Notes: a model not told the origin generated them from the sequence alone. Positions 17,619-25,802 are shown, counted from the first letter of the stretch. The stretch: DNA of 64,000 nt from Kyrpidia spormannii (GCF_002804065.1 NZ_CP024955.1:2356001-2420000); one strand, 5' to 3'. Numbers and translations: made by a program.

Positions 17619-17922
17619 CTCCATCCTCCCCGTCCCCCCGTTCCGTTCCACCGGACTCATCCCCGGCACAATTGCTCGGCCGCCAAGAACAAAAAATCCT
17701 CCGGATGCCTTTTGGCGGCCCCGGCACCGGACGACCACGTCCGCCGTCCGACGGGCCAACCCGGCATCCCGGAGGCCATTGATGAGGCGATACTGAAACC
17801 GAACCAACAAGATCGACGCTGAGCCATCGGAAGTTGACATCGTGGGCAAATGGTGGTCAACACACAGGATAAGCATAGGGAGAGAAATCGCGCCCGTAGC
17901 AAAGGGCACGCACAAGCCTGCA
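17619..17922 (-). other. Intergenic region upstream of acoR with an inverted repeat
   Basis: About 300 bases without a supported gene. It holds a perfect 9-bp inverted repeat (GGCCGCCAA at 17678-17686, TTGGCGGCC at 17712-17720). Inside it, on the minus strand, lies a small ATCC-GGA-GGAT hairpin followed by six T residues. This could end the DUF3055 transcript or attenuate acoR. A TTGACC on the minus strand near 17855 has no good -10 partner. Confidence 0.45.
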
Positions 17923-18216
17923 TCAGAATTGCTCGCCTCGTGGCGGATAGGACAAAACGCTCGTGAGGTAATGGCCCAATTCGGTGGCCGTTTCGCCGTC
18001 GTCAATTCCAAAATGCTGGGCCACCCGCTGCGGATCTTCGGCGTCGTGGGCGTCCATGATGCTCGCCCGCCCGGTTTGTAGGCACATCACAATGCTCTTG
18101 CCCATAAAATGTTGGGAATACGTCACTGCCAGATCGAATCGCGTGCCGGCCACATCCAACGTGGCAAAATGAGTTCGGGTATCTTCCGTTTCTGAAAACA
18201 AAACGTGCTCACCCAT
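17923..18216 (-). CDS. DUF3055 (SAV0927-like) protein
   Basis: A 97-residue acidic soluble protein. The pattern ETEDTRTHFATLD, TRFDLAVTYSQHFMGKSIVMCLQTGR and the later acidic helix HFGIDDGETATELGHYL match the DUF3055/SAV0927 family of Bacillales, whose function is not established. Start ATG 18216 has AAGGGGGG eight bases upstream. It is the first well-supported gene behind the c-di-AMP riboswitch and its terminator (18375-18585), so its expression is probably controlled by c-di-AMP. The family call is from memory of the consensus. Confidence 0.7.
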   Translation of the reverse strand: MGEHVLFSETEDTRTHFATLDVAGTRFDLAVTYSQHFMGKSIVMCLQTGRASIMDAHDAEDPQRVAQHFGIDDGETATELGHYLTSVLSYPPRGEQF

Positions 18217-18374
18217 TCCTCGATCCCCCCTTGTCAATGTCTGATGCGCGGAAGGTACCCGACGTTTTGCACGCCTTTGACTTTGCCATAGCGTGTGGCA
18301 ATCCGGCGCGCCTCATACACGGTACTGCTTCGCGAACGGAGACGCCACGGGGTGGTGGGGAGCCGCAGGGACAC

Positions 18375-18412
18375 AAAAACCCCGCCTATGAGAAGTCCTT
18401 GGCCAGGCGGGG
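18375..18412 (-). terminator. Terminator (expression platform) of the c-di-AMP riboswitch
   Basis: CCCCGCCT and AGGCGGGG (18405-18412 and 18380-18387) form a perfect 8-bp stem. On the minus strand it is followed by five T residues (plus-strand A at 18375-18379). It sits about 20 bases after the aptamer, the usual position for an OFF-switch terminator. Confidence 0.85.
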
Positions 18413-18430
18413 CTTTCGCCACCGCTCCCT

Positions 18431-18585
18431 CCAACGCTTGCGAAGTTAGCTGACGGGTTCGGGTGGAGAGCTCACCCTACCGAGCGGATGAAACATTCTC
18501 AAATCTTCTGAGAACAGCCCGCCCGGATTCACCCCACACATGGGTCCTCCGCTTCCACTGGACATGGAACTCAGCGTCTCCGTTT
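18431..18585 (-). promoter_or_regulatory. Cyclic di-AMP riboswitch (ydaO-yuaA type)
   Basis: Read on the minus strand, the aptamer landmarks come in the right order. GGAGGACCCA (about 18541-18550) and GGGGTGAATCC (18525-18535) come first, then a variable hairpin with ATTTGAGAATG. Next are TAGGGTGAGCTCTCCACCCGAA and the hallmark CCGTCAGCTAACTTCGCAAGCGT (both between 18434 and 18480). ACGCT near 18575 can pair with AGCGT at 18434-18438 to close P1. In known members, ligand binding favours termination. No cell-wall hydrolase or potassium transporter, the usual targets, follows; the next supported gene is DUF3055. Confidence 0.9.
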
Positions 18586-18629
18586 TAACCATCATACATG
18601 AAAAAGGGAATTTTGGCAATGAGCGATTC

Positions 18630-18647
18630 GTTCACAATACGTTCACA
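18630..18647 (+). repeat. Direct repeat upstream of the small membrane protein gene
   Basis: GTTCACA occurs twice, at 18630-18636 and 18641-18647, with an 11-base period (one helical turn), just before the SD of the 59-residue protein gene. It may be a regulator site; no regulator is indicated. Confidence 0.35.
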
Positions 18648-18662
18648 CAAGGGGGAAGCGTC

Positions 18663-18842
18663 ATGCATCCGATACCCGCAGTCCTTCTCTCACTGGCCGT
18701 CGCCCTCGGGGCAGGCTGGTTCCTCGGAGTGCCCTTATGGATTGCCCTTATGATCGGCGCAGGTTCCATTGCCGGGGCCGCCGTCCTTCGCTCCGTCTAC
18801 CACGGAGTCGAACGCCGCTTCCGGAGCCTCAACCGGCGGTGA
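18663..18842 (+). CDS. Small two-helix membrane protein
   Basis: A 59-residue protein beginning MHPIPAVLLS. Two hydrophobic segments (about residues 4-24 and 26-45) are followed by an Arg-rich cytoplasmic tail (HGVERRFRSLNRR). The AAGGGGG SD lies eight bases before ATG 18663, and the frame upstream of this ATG runs through the riboswitch region and is not coding. I do not recognise the family. It is transcribed away from the riboswitch, so a divergent promoter must lie near 18590-18650. Confidence 0.65.
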   Translation: MHPIPAVLLSLAVALGAGWFLGVPLWIALMIGAGSIAGAAVLRSVYHGVERRFRSLNRR

Positions 18843-18875
18843 TTGCCAGGAGCCGGCCAGGCCGGCTCCCCGCCC

Positions 18876-19346
18876 TCAGCCGTTGCTCAAATGGCGGACA
18901 TCCTCCAATACCTGCTCCATGTGTCCCTCCACCTTCACCCGAGGATAGATCTTGCGGATCACCCCGTCGCCGTCGATGAGGAAGGTGGTTCGTTCGATCC
19001 CCATGGATTTCTTCCCGTAGCGGGTTTTCTCCTTGTACACGCCGTAGGCCGTAGAAACTGCTGCGTCCTCGTCGGACAACAGCGGGAAGGGAAGCTGATA
19101 TTTCTCCGCAAACTTTTTGTGAGAACTCGGGGAATCGGTGCTCACCCCGAGGATGACGGCGCCAACTTCGGAAAAGGCCTCGTGAAGATCGCGAAATCCA
19201 CAGGCCTCTTTCGTACACCCCGGCGTATTGTCCCGGGGATAAAAGTACAGTACCACCGGTTTTCCGCGAAAATCCGCCAGGCTCATCGTCTCGCCCGTCC
19301 CGGTGGGAAGTGTAAAATCCGGTGCCTTCTGACCTTCCTCCACCAT
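18876..19346 (-). CDS. bcp: Thioredoxin-dependent peroxiredoxin, BCP type
   Basis: A 156-residue AhpC/TSA-fold peroxidase that reduces hydroperoxides with thioredoxin. The peroxidatic cysteine is in PRDNTPGCTKEACGFRD, with the resolving cysteine five residues later (CxxxxC), the classic atypical 2-Cys BCP arrangement. Start ATG 19346 (MVEEGQKAPDFTLP) has GGAGGGG six bases upstream; ATG 19361 is closer to its SD and less likely. Monocistronic. Confidence 0.93.
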   Translation of the reverse strand: MVEEGQKAPDFTLPTGTGETMSLADFRGKPVVLYFYPRDNTPGCTKEACGFRDLHEAFSEVGAVILGVSTDSPSSHKKFAEKYQLPFPLLSDEDAAVSTAYGVYKEKTRYGKKSMGIERTTFLIDGDGVIRKIYPRVKVEGHMEQVLEDVRHLSNG

Positions 19347-19569
19347 CTGGATCCCCTCCATCTCCCCTCCCCGCACTCCTGAGCCCATCCGTTCTGGGCC
19401 CGGGCGGGGATGACATCTCACTCGCACCCGCAACTCGGTGTCCACACCTTTTCATTGCCAGAATACCATAATTCCCATTCCGATACACGCCGCTCCCTTG
19501 CCCCGCGGCCCCGAGTCTCCTACAATGGGGACGAACCCAATGATGCTGATTGATTAAGGAGAGTGCATC

Positions 19570-20892
19570 ATGCCTTCAATCCTTGTCCCATGGATGTTTT
19601 TCCAGGGGTTGTCCGACGACCCAGCCGTCGCGGCAGCCGAAGACTGGATAGAAACCAAAAACCCCGAGGTTGCAGCGCCCTGGTTCCGCGCTCTCCTCCG
19701 CTTTGCCGCGGAAGAAGATCCTATCCCCCTCCCCGCCACCGTCTCCCTATGGCAATCGTACCTCCTTCACCGGCTGTTCTTTTCGACCTTCCCGTCTCCG
19801 GATGAGGGGAAAGAATGGCGTCGGGCGCTTCAAGGTGGCCTCGCGGCAGATCTGAGGCGAGTGCGCCCTTTATACCATTTGGATCCCGCTCCGCTCCTCG
19901 AATCTTTAGGCCTTGGGCCAGAGGTCTTGTCTCCGGACTTTACTTCGGCTGCCTCGACCGCCCGGGGGGACACCTTGTTAAATCAGTGGCTCAGCGACCA
20001 GTTGACCGAGGTGGCCCGGTCTCTGGAGACGACGGAAGACTGGGCGGACCTCGCCGATCTGTTCACCCGGGCATTCCGAAGCATGGGCAGCGGTCCGGCC
20101 GCTCGGCACTGGGTATTTAAATGGGAAGGGCCAAGCCGGAGGCTGGTCCCCGTCATCGAGCCCGATCCCATCACCCTGGCAGATCTGGTCGGATATGAGC
20201 GGCAACGCAAACAGGTGCTGCAGAACACCGAACAATTCGTCCTGGGACTTCCGGCGAACAATGTGCTTCTTTACGGAGACCGGGGAACGGGAAAATCTTC
20301 CCTGGTCAAAGCGCTGGTTCATGAATTTGGCGCTCGGGGATTGCGGCTCGTGGAAGTGGCCCGGCGGGATCTGGGAGATTTCCCGCTCATCGTCCGCCTG
20401 TTGCGCCGCCGGCCACAAAAATTTATCCTATTTTTTGACGACTTATCCTTCGGCGAAGGAGAGACCTTTTACAAAGACCTCAAGACGCTCCTGGAGGGAG
20501 GTGTGGAACGGCGTCCGAACAATGTACTGCTCTTCGCCACGTCCAATCGACGACACTTGGTGAATGAACGGTTCAGCGACCGGGGATGGCCAACCCGGGG
20601 GGACGAAGAGGACGATCTGCACCTGGAGGACACGGTCCAGGAAAAATTATCCTTGGCCGACCGCTTCGGGTTGACGGTGTCCTTCCTGTCCCCGGACCAG
20701 GAACTGTTCCTGGAGATGGTGGGCCACATGGCCAAACGGGCAGGTCTCGAAATCGAAGAAGATTCCCTCCGACGTTTGGCCCTCCAGTGGGAACGTCGGC
20801 ACAACGGCCGTTCCGGGCGCAGCGCCCGACAGTTCGTGGACCATCTGGCCGGTGAACTAGCCTTGGAAAAGAAAAAGGTGGACCAGAGGTGA
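19570..20892 (+). CDS. DUF815-family AAA+ ATPase
   Basis: A 440-residue soluble protein. The N-terminal half (1-195) is a helical region of unknown role. The C-terminal half is the DUF815 ATPase: Walker A GDRGTGKS (236-243), Walker B FILFFDDLSF (about 285), a TSNRRHL sensor-1 segment and a C-terminal helical lid with RSGRSARQF. The family is widespread and uncharacterised. The start ATG 19570 has AAGGAG nine to ten bases upstream. A stable hairpin without a T run follows the stop. Confidence 0.88.
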   Translation: MPSILVPWMFFQGLSDDPAVAAAEDWIETKNPEVAAPWFRALLRFAAEEDPIPLPATVSLWQSYLLHRLFFSTFPSPDEGKEWRRALQGGLAADLRRVRPLYHLDPAPLLESLGLGPEVLSPDFTSAASTARGDTLLNQWLSDQLTEVARSLETTEDWADLADLFTRAFRSMGSGPAARHWVFKWEGPSRRLVPVIEPDPITLADLVGYERQRKQVLQNTEQFVLGLPANNVLLYGDRGTGKSSLVKALVHEFGARGLRLVEVARRDLGDFPLIVRLLRRRPQKFILFFDDLSFGEGETFYKDLKTLLEGGVERRPNNVLLFATSNRRHLVNERFSDRGWPTRGDEEDDLHLEDTVQEKLSLADRFGLTVSFLSPDQELFLEMVGHMAKRAGLEIEEDSLRRLALQWERRHNGRSGRSARQFVDHLAGELALEKKKVDQR

Positions 20893-20893
20893 C

Positions 20894-20922
20894 GAGGGGC
20901 GCGGCGTTACACCGCGCCCTCT
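20894..20922. repeat. GC-rich hairpin after the DUF815 gene
   Basis: GAGGGGCGCGG and CCGCGCCCTCTC form a nearly perfect stem with a 7-base loop immediately after the stop codon. No T run follows on either strand, so it may stabilise the 3' end rather than terminate by itself. Confidence 0.5.
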
Positions 20923-20994
20923 CCGGATACCACAGCAGTTTCTACACACTATGGCTTGGCGGGGTTTCCCGCTTCACCCAAGCCCGTTCGGGAC

Positions 20995-21273
20995 TCAGGC
21001 ACTCTTGACGGCCTCTTTCAGGGTTTTGCCCGGCCGGAACACCGGCGTCTTGCCACCGGCGATCTCGATCGTCTCCCCGGTTTGTGGATTACGGCCGGTG
21101 CGGGCTGAACGCTCCCGAACCTCGAAACTGCCAAATCCGGTCAGCCCCACACTCTCCCCCGCCTGCAGCGCTTCCTGAATCGTATCCAAGACGGCATCCA
21201 CCGCCGCCGACGCCGCTTTTTTGGTCAACCCCGATTTTTCCGCCACCTTGGCGATCAAATCCTGCTTGGTCAC
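20995..21273 (-). CDS. hup: HU-type nucleoid protein
   Basis: A 92-residue histone-like protein that bends and compacts DNA. The signature [21 protein letters not shown] and the arm residues [14 protein letters not shown] are intact, with the [19 protein letters not shown] helix at the start. The start is GTG 21273 with GGAGGTGG just upstream. It is single here, not next to the genes that flank hbs in Bacillus. Confidence 0.96.
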   Translation of the reverse strand: MTKQDLIAKVAEKSGLTKKAASAAVDAVLDTIQEALQAGESVGLTGFGSFEVRERSARTGRNPQTGETIEIAGGKTPVFRPGKTLKEAVKSA

Positions 21274-21414
21274 TGGCCCACCTCCTTCCCGAAAACCCGG
21301 CCGGGACCGACTTTTCCGGCCGATTCGTCCCTAGTTTCGCCGGATTTCTCACCGGTCAAACCTGCGCGAATAGCCCCGGGGGATGGATTTCGGAAAGATT
21401 CGACCCATGACCCA

Positions 21415-22980
21415 TCATGGTTGGCTGTCCCGAAGGGCCCGCCGCAAGATCTTGCCCACTGAACTTTTCGGTAGCTCTTCCCGAAATTCTACTTCCGTCG
21501 GAGCCTTATAGTGAGCCATACGCTCCCGGCAAAACGCGATGACCTCATCGCGGGTCAACGTCACCCCGGGCTTGCACACGACGTAGGCTTTGACTGTCTC
21601 CCCGCGGTACGGATCCGGCACCCCCACCACAGCCGCCTCCTGGATGCCCGGGTGGGTGTAGAGGACCTCTTCCACCTCACGGGGATAGACGTTGAAGCCG
21701 CTGGCGATGATCATGTCTTTCTTCCGATCGACAATGTAATAGTACCCGTCGTCATCCCGGGTGGCGATATCCCCGGTGTGGAGCCAGCCGTCCCGAAGGA
21801 CCTGGGCCGTTTCCTCCGGCCGGTTCCAATATCCTTTCATGACCTGGGGACCGCGCACCACCAATTCGCCGGGCTCCCCGGGCGGAAGTTCCTGTAGACC
21901 GGTGGCTATATCCACTATCCGCGCCTCGGTTCCCGCTACCGGCAGGCCGATACTCCCGACTTTCCGCACACCATGATACGGATTGGTGTGCGTCACCGGA
22001 CTCGCCTCAGTCAAGCCGTAACCCTCGAGAATCTTCCCCCCGGTTTTCTCTTCAAAAGCCCGAAGGACCTCCACCGGCAGCGGTGCGGACCCGCTGTTGC
22101 AGATGCGAATCGAGTCGATTCCGTATTCCCGGGCCTTGGGATGGCTGTTGACCGCCACATACATCGTGGGAACACCGGGAAACATTGTGGGCTTTGCCGT
22201 CTTGATCGCGTCCAGGACCTCGTCGAGCTGAAAACGGGGCAACATCACCAGATTCGCCCCCACAGCGATGCCCAAATTCATCCCCACGGTCATGCCGTAC
22301 ACGTGAAACAGAGGCAGAACGAGCAGAATCACTTCTTCCCCGTCCCGCAAACCGTCACGAAAATCCGCCAATGATTGGTAAACGTTGGCGACCAGGTTGC
22401 GATGGGTCAACATCGCCCCCTTGGAATAGCCTGTTGTTCCCCCGGTGTACTGCAAAACGGCCGTGTCCTCGGGAGAAATGGCCACCGACGGCGGGTCGCC
22501 TTGGGCCCCGAGAAGGGCCTCCACGGGTTGAACCCGTTCGGTCGCCGGGGTTTGCACCGGGCCGGGAAACTGAACGAGGTACGCCCGCTCGAGGTGGGTT
22601 TTCTCCCAAACCGCTTCGACCTTCCCCCACAGCGGTTCATAAGCCACGATCACCTTTGGGTCGGCGTCCGCCAGCAGGTGTTCCAACTCAGCCCCGGTGT
22701 ACATCGGGTTGACCTGGACCACAATACCTCCGGCAGCTAAAACGGCGTAGTACGCAATCACATAATGAGGGCAGTTGGGCAACATGATCGCCACGCGATC
22801 CCCTTTACGAACCCCAGCCGCAGCGAGACCCACCGCGGCCCGCTGGACCATCCACCACACTTGCTCATAGGTCAGGGTGACATGGTAAAAAGAAATCGCC
22901 GGCCGCCCGGAGAAACGCTCCGCACTATCGCGGAGCATTTCCGGTAACGAGATCTGAGGAAATGAAAACGTTCCGCCCAT
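21415..22980 (-). CDS. Long-chain fatty acid-CoA ligase (AMP-forming)
   Basis: A 521-residue acyl-adenylate-forming enzyme that activates fatty acids with ATP and CoA. The P-loop-like YTGGTTGYSKGAMLTH, the A5 motif EGYGLTEASP, the A7 motif WLHTGD and the A10 lysine in PKSSVGKILRR are all present. It resembles LcfA/FadD enzymes. The start ATG 22980 follows GAGGTGACACA. No beta-oxidation genes are adjacent, so the exact chain-length preference is open. Confidence 0.92.
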   Translation of the reverse strand: MGGTFSFPQISLPEMLRDSAERFSGRPAISFYHVTLTYEQVWWMVQRAAVGLAAAGVRKGDRVAIMLPNCPHYVIAYYAVLAAGGIVVQVNPMYTGAELEHLLADADPKVIVAYEPLWGKVEAVWEKTHLERAYLVQFPGPVQTPATERVQPVEALLGAQGDPPSVAISPEDTAVLQYTGGTTGYSKGAMLTHRNLVANVYQSLADFRDGLRDGEEVILLVLPLFHVYGMTVGMNLGIAVGANLVMLPRFQLDEVLDAIKTAKPTMFPGVPTMYVAVNSHPKAREYGIDSIRICNSGSAPLPVEVLRAFEEKTGGKILEGYGLTEASPVTHTNPYHGVRKVGSIGLPVAGTEARIVDIATGLQELPPGEPGELVVRGPQVMKGYWNRPEETAQVLRDGWLHTGDIATRDDDGYYYIVDRKKDMIIASGFNVYPREVEEVLYTHPGIQEAAVVGVPDPYRGETVKAYVVCKPGVTLTRDEVIAFCRERMAHYKAPTEVEFREELPKSSVGKILRRALRDSQP

Positions 22981-23084
22981 TGTGTCACCTCAATCCCTTG
23001 ATCAGGAATCCAGTCGGCACATCCCCTTGGGGATCCCTACCAACCGGTCATTCGGACCTCGGCGCGCCGGGCCGGGGAGTTCCG

Positions 23085-23477
23085 TCACGACACCCGCACC
23101 AATTCCCTTCCCCGGAACCGCAACTCTCCGCCCCCTTGCAAGGTGAGAATCAAAAGGCGAAATTCCGGGCGAAACTCGGCACCCACCACGAGCCCGGGGT
23201 GAAACTCCAGCCGCCCTTCCACTTGGTTTCCGGGGACTCCCGGGTCGACCACCAAGTACTCCGTCCCGCACAGATCTTCCGCACCGGTCCCCCGGTGCAC
23301 CGGAAGGATCCCCCGTACCGAACCGGGTCCGCAGGGAATGGAGAAACCCACCTCGGCGGCCTGAAATGCCTGGATGAAGGCATTGACCGCCTCGGGAATC
23401 CGACCGCCTTCCAACAATTCGCGGACCTGCTGAACATCTTCCTTTTTCATCTCCACCAATGCGTGGCGTACGGGCAC
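23085..23477 (-). CDS. Conserved-looking protein of unknown function
   Basis: About 130 residues. The N-terminal third is helical (KKEDVQQVRELLEGGRIPEAVNAFIQAFQAAE). The rest is predicted beta-rich with GPGSVRGILPVHRGT, EYLVVDPG and RLLILTLQGGGELRFRG. I recognise no domain. Start GTG 23477 is chosen because GGGGAGG lies nine bases upstream; ATG 23486 almost touches that SD and ATG 23513 has none. It lies about 100 bases behind the acyl-CoA ligase start, on the same strand. Confidence 0.55.
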   Translation of the reverse strand: MPVRHALVEMKKEDVQQVRELLEGGRIPEAVNAFIQAFQAAEVGFSIPCGPGSVRGILPVHRGTGAEDLCGTEYLVVDPGVPGNQVEGRLEFHPGLVVGAEFRPEFRLLILTLQGGGELRFRGRELVRVS

Positions 23478-23565
23478 GCTTTTCATCCTCCCCGCCGCTT
23501 TGATCCTGATCATCTCATTCGCCGTCTGACCTTCACTTTCCTGCCGAACATTCTGCCGGACCCCG

Positions 23566-23595
23566 TTGCGCCGTAAGATCCCTTTTCAGTATACT
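23566..23595 (+). promoter_or_regulatory. Probable sigma-A promoter of the pseudouridine synthase gene
   Basis: TTGCGC (23566-23571) and TATACT (23590-23595) are 18 bases apart. The predicted start near 23602 gives a leader of about 54 bases. Right at and after the start point the sequence ATCAATCTGAA is repeated (23600-23610 and 23619-23629). Confidence 0.55.
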
Positions 23596-23599
23596 ACAT

Positions 23600-23629
23600 A
23601 TCAATCTGAACCTGCCGAATCAATCTGAA
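23600..23629 (+). repeat. 11-bp direct repeat in the leader
   Basis: ATCAATCTGAA occurs twice exactly with a 19-base period, between the promoter and the SD of the pseudouridine synthase gene. The role is unknown. Confidence 0.6.
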
Positions 23630-23655
23630 AGAGCGATGTCCGAAAGGAGATCAAG

Positions 23656-24408
23656 GTGGCTAAACAACGATTAGACCGCATTCTGGCGGAAATGGGCGTG
23701 GGATCCCGCCGAGACATCAAAAAAATGGCAAGGTCTGGGTTGATCGAGGTGGACGGGCGAGTCGTCCGGGATCCTTCCTTACACATTGACCCCGGACAAC
23801 AGGTACTCTGTGTCGCGGGGCAGCCCATTCACTATCAGCGCCTTCACTATTGGATGATGAACAAGCCCCCCGGGGTCGTCTCCGCGGTCATAGACTCCAG
23901 GCACCGCACCGTAATCGACCTGCTCGATGAATCAGACCGCACTCCGCATCTTTTTCCCGCCGGCCGTCTGGACATCGACACCGAGGGGTTTGTGCTGATC
24001 ACCGATGACGGGCAGCTGGCCCACGCCATCCTCTCGCCCAAACGCCATGTTTCAAAAACGTACCGCGCTACAGTGCAAGGCCGGGTCAGCGACGCAGACA
24101 TCGCCGCTTTCGCCCAGGGCCTGATCCTCCGCGACGGCTACCGCGCCTTTCCCGCCCATCTTCAAATCCTCAACGCGGGAGAGCGATCCGAGGTCGAGAT
24201 CGTCCTTCGAGAAGGCAAATTCCATCAGATCAAGCGCATGTTCGCCGCCCTCGGAAAGCCCGTCCTGTATCTCAAACGCGTCGCCATCGGAGGCGTGCAA
24301 TTGGACCCCTCTCTACCTCCGGGAGGCTACCGCGCCCTCGCCGATGACGAAGTCGCCCGTCTCCGGGAGACGGATCCGCGACTTCCCCCGCGCCCCGCTG
24401 AATCATAG
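23656..24408 (+). CDS. rsuA: RsuA-family 16S rRNA pseudouridine synthase
   Basis: A 250-residue enzyme that isomerises a uridine in rRNA. An S4 RNA-binding domain (about 1-60; RLDRILAEMGVGSRRDIKKM) precedes the catalytic domain, whose aspartate is in AGRLDIDTEGFVLIT. The motif HYWMMNKPPGVVSA and the C-terminal EGKFHQIKRMFAALG are also typical. Relatives RluB and RluE differ little; the short length and the Met-Asn-Lys-Pro motif favour RsuA. The start is GTG 23656 with AAAGGAG seven to eight bases upstream. Confidence 0.85.
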   Translation: MAKQRLDRILAEMGVGSRRDIKKMARSGLIEVDGRVVRDPSLHIDPGQQVLCVAGQPIHYQRLHYWMMNKPPGVVSAVIDSRHRTVIDLLDESDRTPHLFPAGRLDIDTEGFVLITDDGQLAHAILSPKRHVSKTYRATVQGRVSDADIAAFAQGLILRDGYRAFPAHLQILNAGERSEVEIVLREGKFHQIKRMFAALGKPVLYLKRVAIGGVQLDPSLPPGGYRALADDEVARLRETDPRLPPRPAES

Positions 24409-24486
24409 ACCCTGGCCCTGCGCCCATCTTTCACCGAAGCTCTGAGGCTCCTGGGAGCTCATCCCAGCGGACCCCAACCTCCGAGT

Positions 24487-25590
24487 TCAGCGCGGCATGG
24501 GACCGGTATAAACCGACTGGGGACGGATCAACCGATTGTCTGCCGCCTGCTCCAGAACGTGGGCCGTCCAGCCCGCCATCCGGGAGAGAGTAAAGGTCGG
24601 GGTGTAGAGTTCCTTGGGGAGCCCCACCGCCCGGAGCACGGCGGCCGCGTAGAATTCCACGTTCGTGTACAGCCGGCGGCCGGGTTTGTACTCTTCCAAC
24701 AGCCGAATGGCCACATTTTCCACGTGAACGGCCAGATCCAACCACGGGTCATCCCCGGCCACCCGTTTAGCGACGATGGAGAGAGCCTCGGCCCGGGGAT
24801 CCCGGGTTTTATACACCCGATGTCCGAATCCCATCAAACGCTCCCCGCGCTCCAAAAGGCTGCGCAAGTACGGCTCAGCGTTTTCCTTGGTGCCGATGGC
24901 CGCCAATGTCTCGTCCACTTCCGATGGCGCACCTCCGTGAAGTGGACCCTTCATGGTCCCGATTGCCGTGGTCACGGCTGAAGCCATGTCCGAACGGGTT
25001 GAAGTGGTCACCCGGGCCGAAAAGGTCGAGGCATTCATGCCATGCTCCGCCGTCAGCACAAGGTAGGCGTCGAGGGCTGCAACGTGTGCCGGGTGGGGCT
25101 CCTTGCCGAAGAGCATGTACAGGTAATTGGCCGTGTGGCTGAGATCCTTCCGGGGCTCTGCAGGCTGCCGACCGTTTAGACGGCTATAGCGGTAGGTGAT
25201 GATCGTGGGGACTTTGGCTGTCAATTCCATCGCCTGCTCGACTGTCGGCGGCCATCCGTAGGACTCATTTCCCACCGCGGAAACGGCCGTGCGAAGCACG
25301 CTCATCATGTCCACTCCGGCGGGGATGGCGTCGATGATCGTCTTCAGATAATCGGGCAAAATCCGATATTGCGCCATTTTCGCGTGAAAATCCGCCAGCT
25401 CCGCTTCCGTCGGCAATTTTCCAAACCAAAGCAAGTACGCAACATGTTCATAGGTGTATTGAAGAGCCAGATCCTTGGCCCAATAGCCCCGGTACACCAG
25501 ATGTCCCCGTTCTCCGTCGACCAGGGCCAGTTCGGTGTCGGTCACCGTCACTCCCTCAAGCCCTTTGTGGATCGTCAACCCCTGGGTCAT
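24487..25590 (-). CDS. Citrate synthase (or 2-methylcitrate synthase)
   Basis: A 367-residue type-II-fold small citrate synthase that condenses acetyl-CoA (or propionyl-CoA) with oxaloacetate. The active-site histidines lie in LTAEHGMNAS and MGFGHRVYKT, the latter followed by the conserved arginine, and the aspartate is in the C-terminal NVEFYAAAVLRAVG region. Start ATG 25590 has GGAGA nine bases upstream. It stands alone, 29 kb from icd and mdh, whereas in Bacillus citZ-icd-mdh are adjacent. The substrate cannot be settled from sequence, so no symbol is given. Confidence 0.9.
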   Translation of the reverse strand: MTQGLTIHKGLEGVTVTDTELALVDGERGHLVYRGYWAKDLALQYTYEHVAYLLWFGKLPTEAELADFHAKMAQYRILPDYLKTIIDAIPAGVDMMSVLRTAVSAVGNESYGWPPTVEQAMELTAKVPTIITYRYSRLNGRQPAEPRKDLSHTANYLYMLFGKEPHPAHVAALDAYLVLTAEHGMNASTFSARVTTSTRSDMASAVTTAIGTMKGPLHGGAPSEVDETLAAIGTKENAEPYLRSLLERGERLMGFGHRVYKTRDPRAEALSIVAKRVAGDDPWLDLAVHVENVAIRLLEEYKPGRRLYTNVEFYAAAVLRAVGLPKELYTPTFTLSRMAGWTAHVLEQAADNRLIRPQSVYTGPMPR

Positions 25591-25772
25591 GATGATCACT
25601 CTCCTTTTTCAAAAAAACACAAGATGTTCATTGATGTATAACACAAGTATAACAGGTTTTACGTCTGGCTCCAATACAGTAAGGACAAGCGCGCTGACCT
25701 CATGTTACAGCTCGGGCCGAAGATATAAGACACTTGGTGCGACATGAAAAATTTCTACCAGGGGAGATGTCC

Positions 25773-25802
25773 TTGTCTCGTGTCAGCATTGCCAGGTATA
25801 AT
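25773..25802 (+). promoter_or_regulatory. Sigma-A-like promoter of the pspA gene
   Basis: TTGTCT (25773-25778) and TATAAT (25797-25802) are separated by 18 bases. Transcription would begin near 25809, 63 bases before the pspA ATG. No sigma-54 or ECF-type promoter is evident here. Confidence 0.7.

Noticed and set aside
17627-18011. N-terminal extension of AcoR
   Set aside because: The extra 120 or so codons are not AcoR-like, run into the DUF3055 gene and lack an SD; the start at 17618 or 17624 fits the family.
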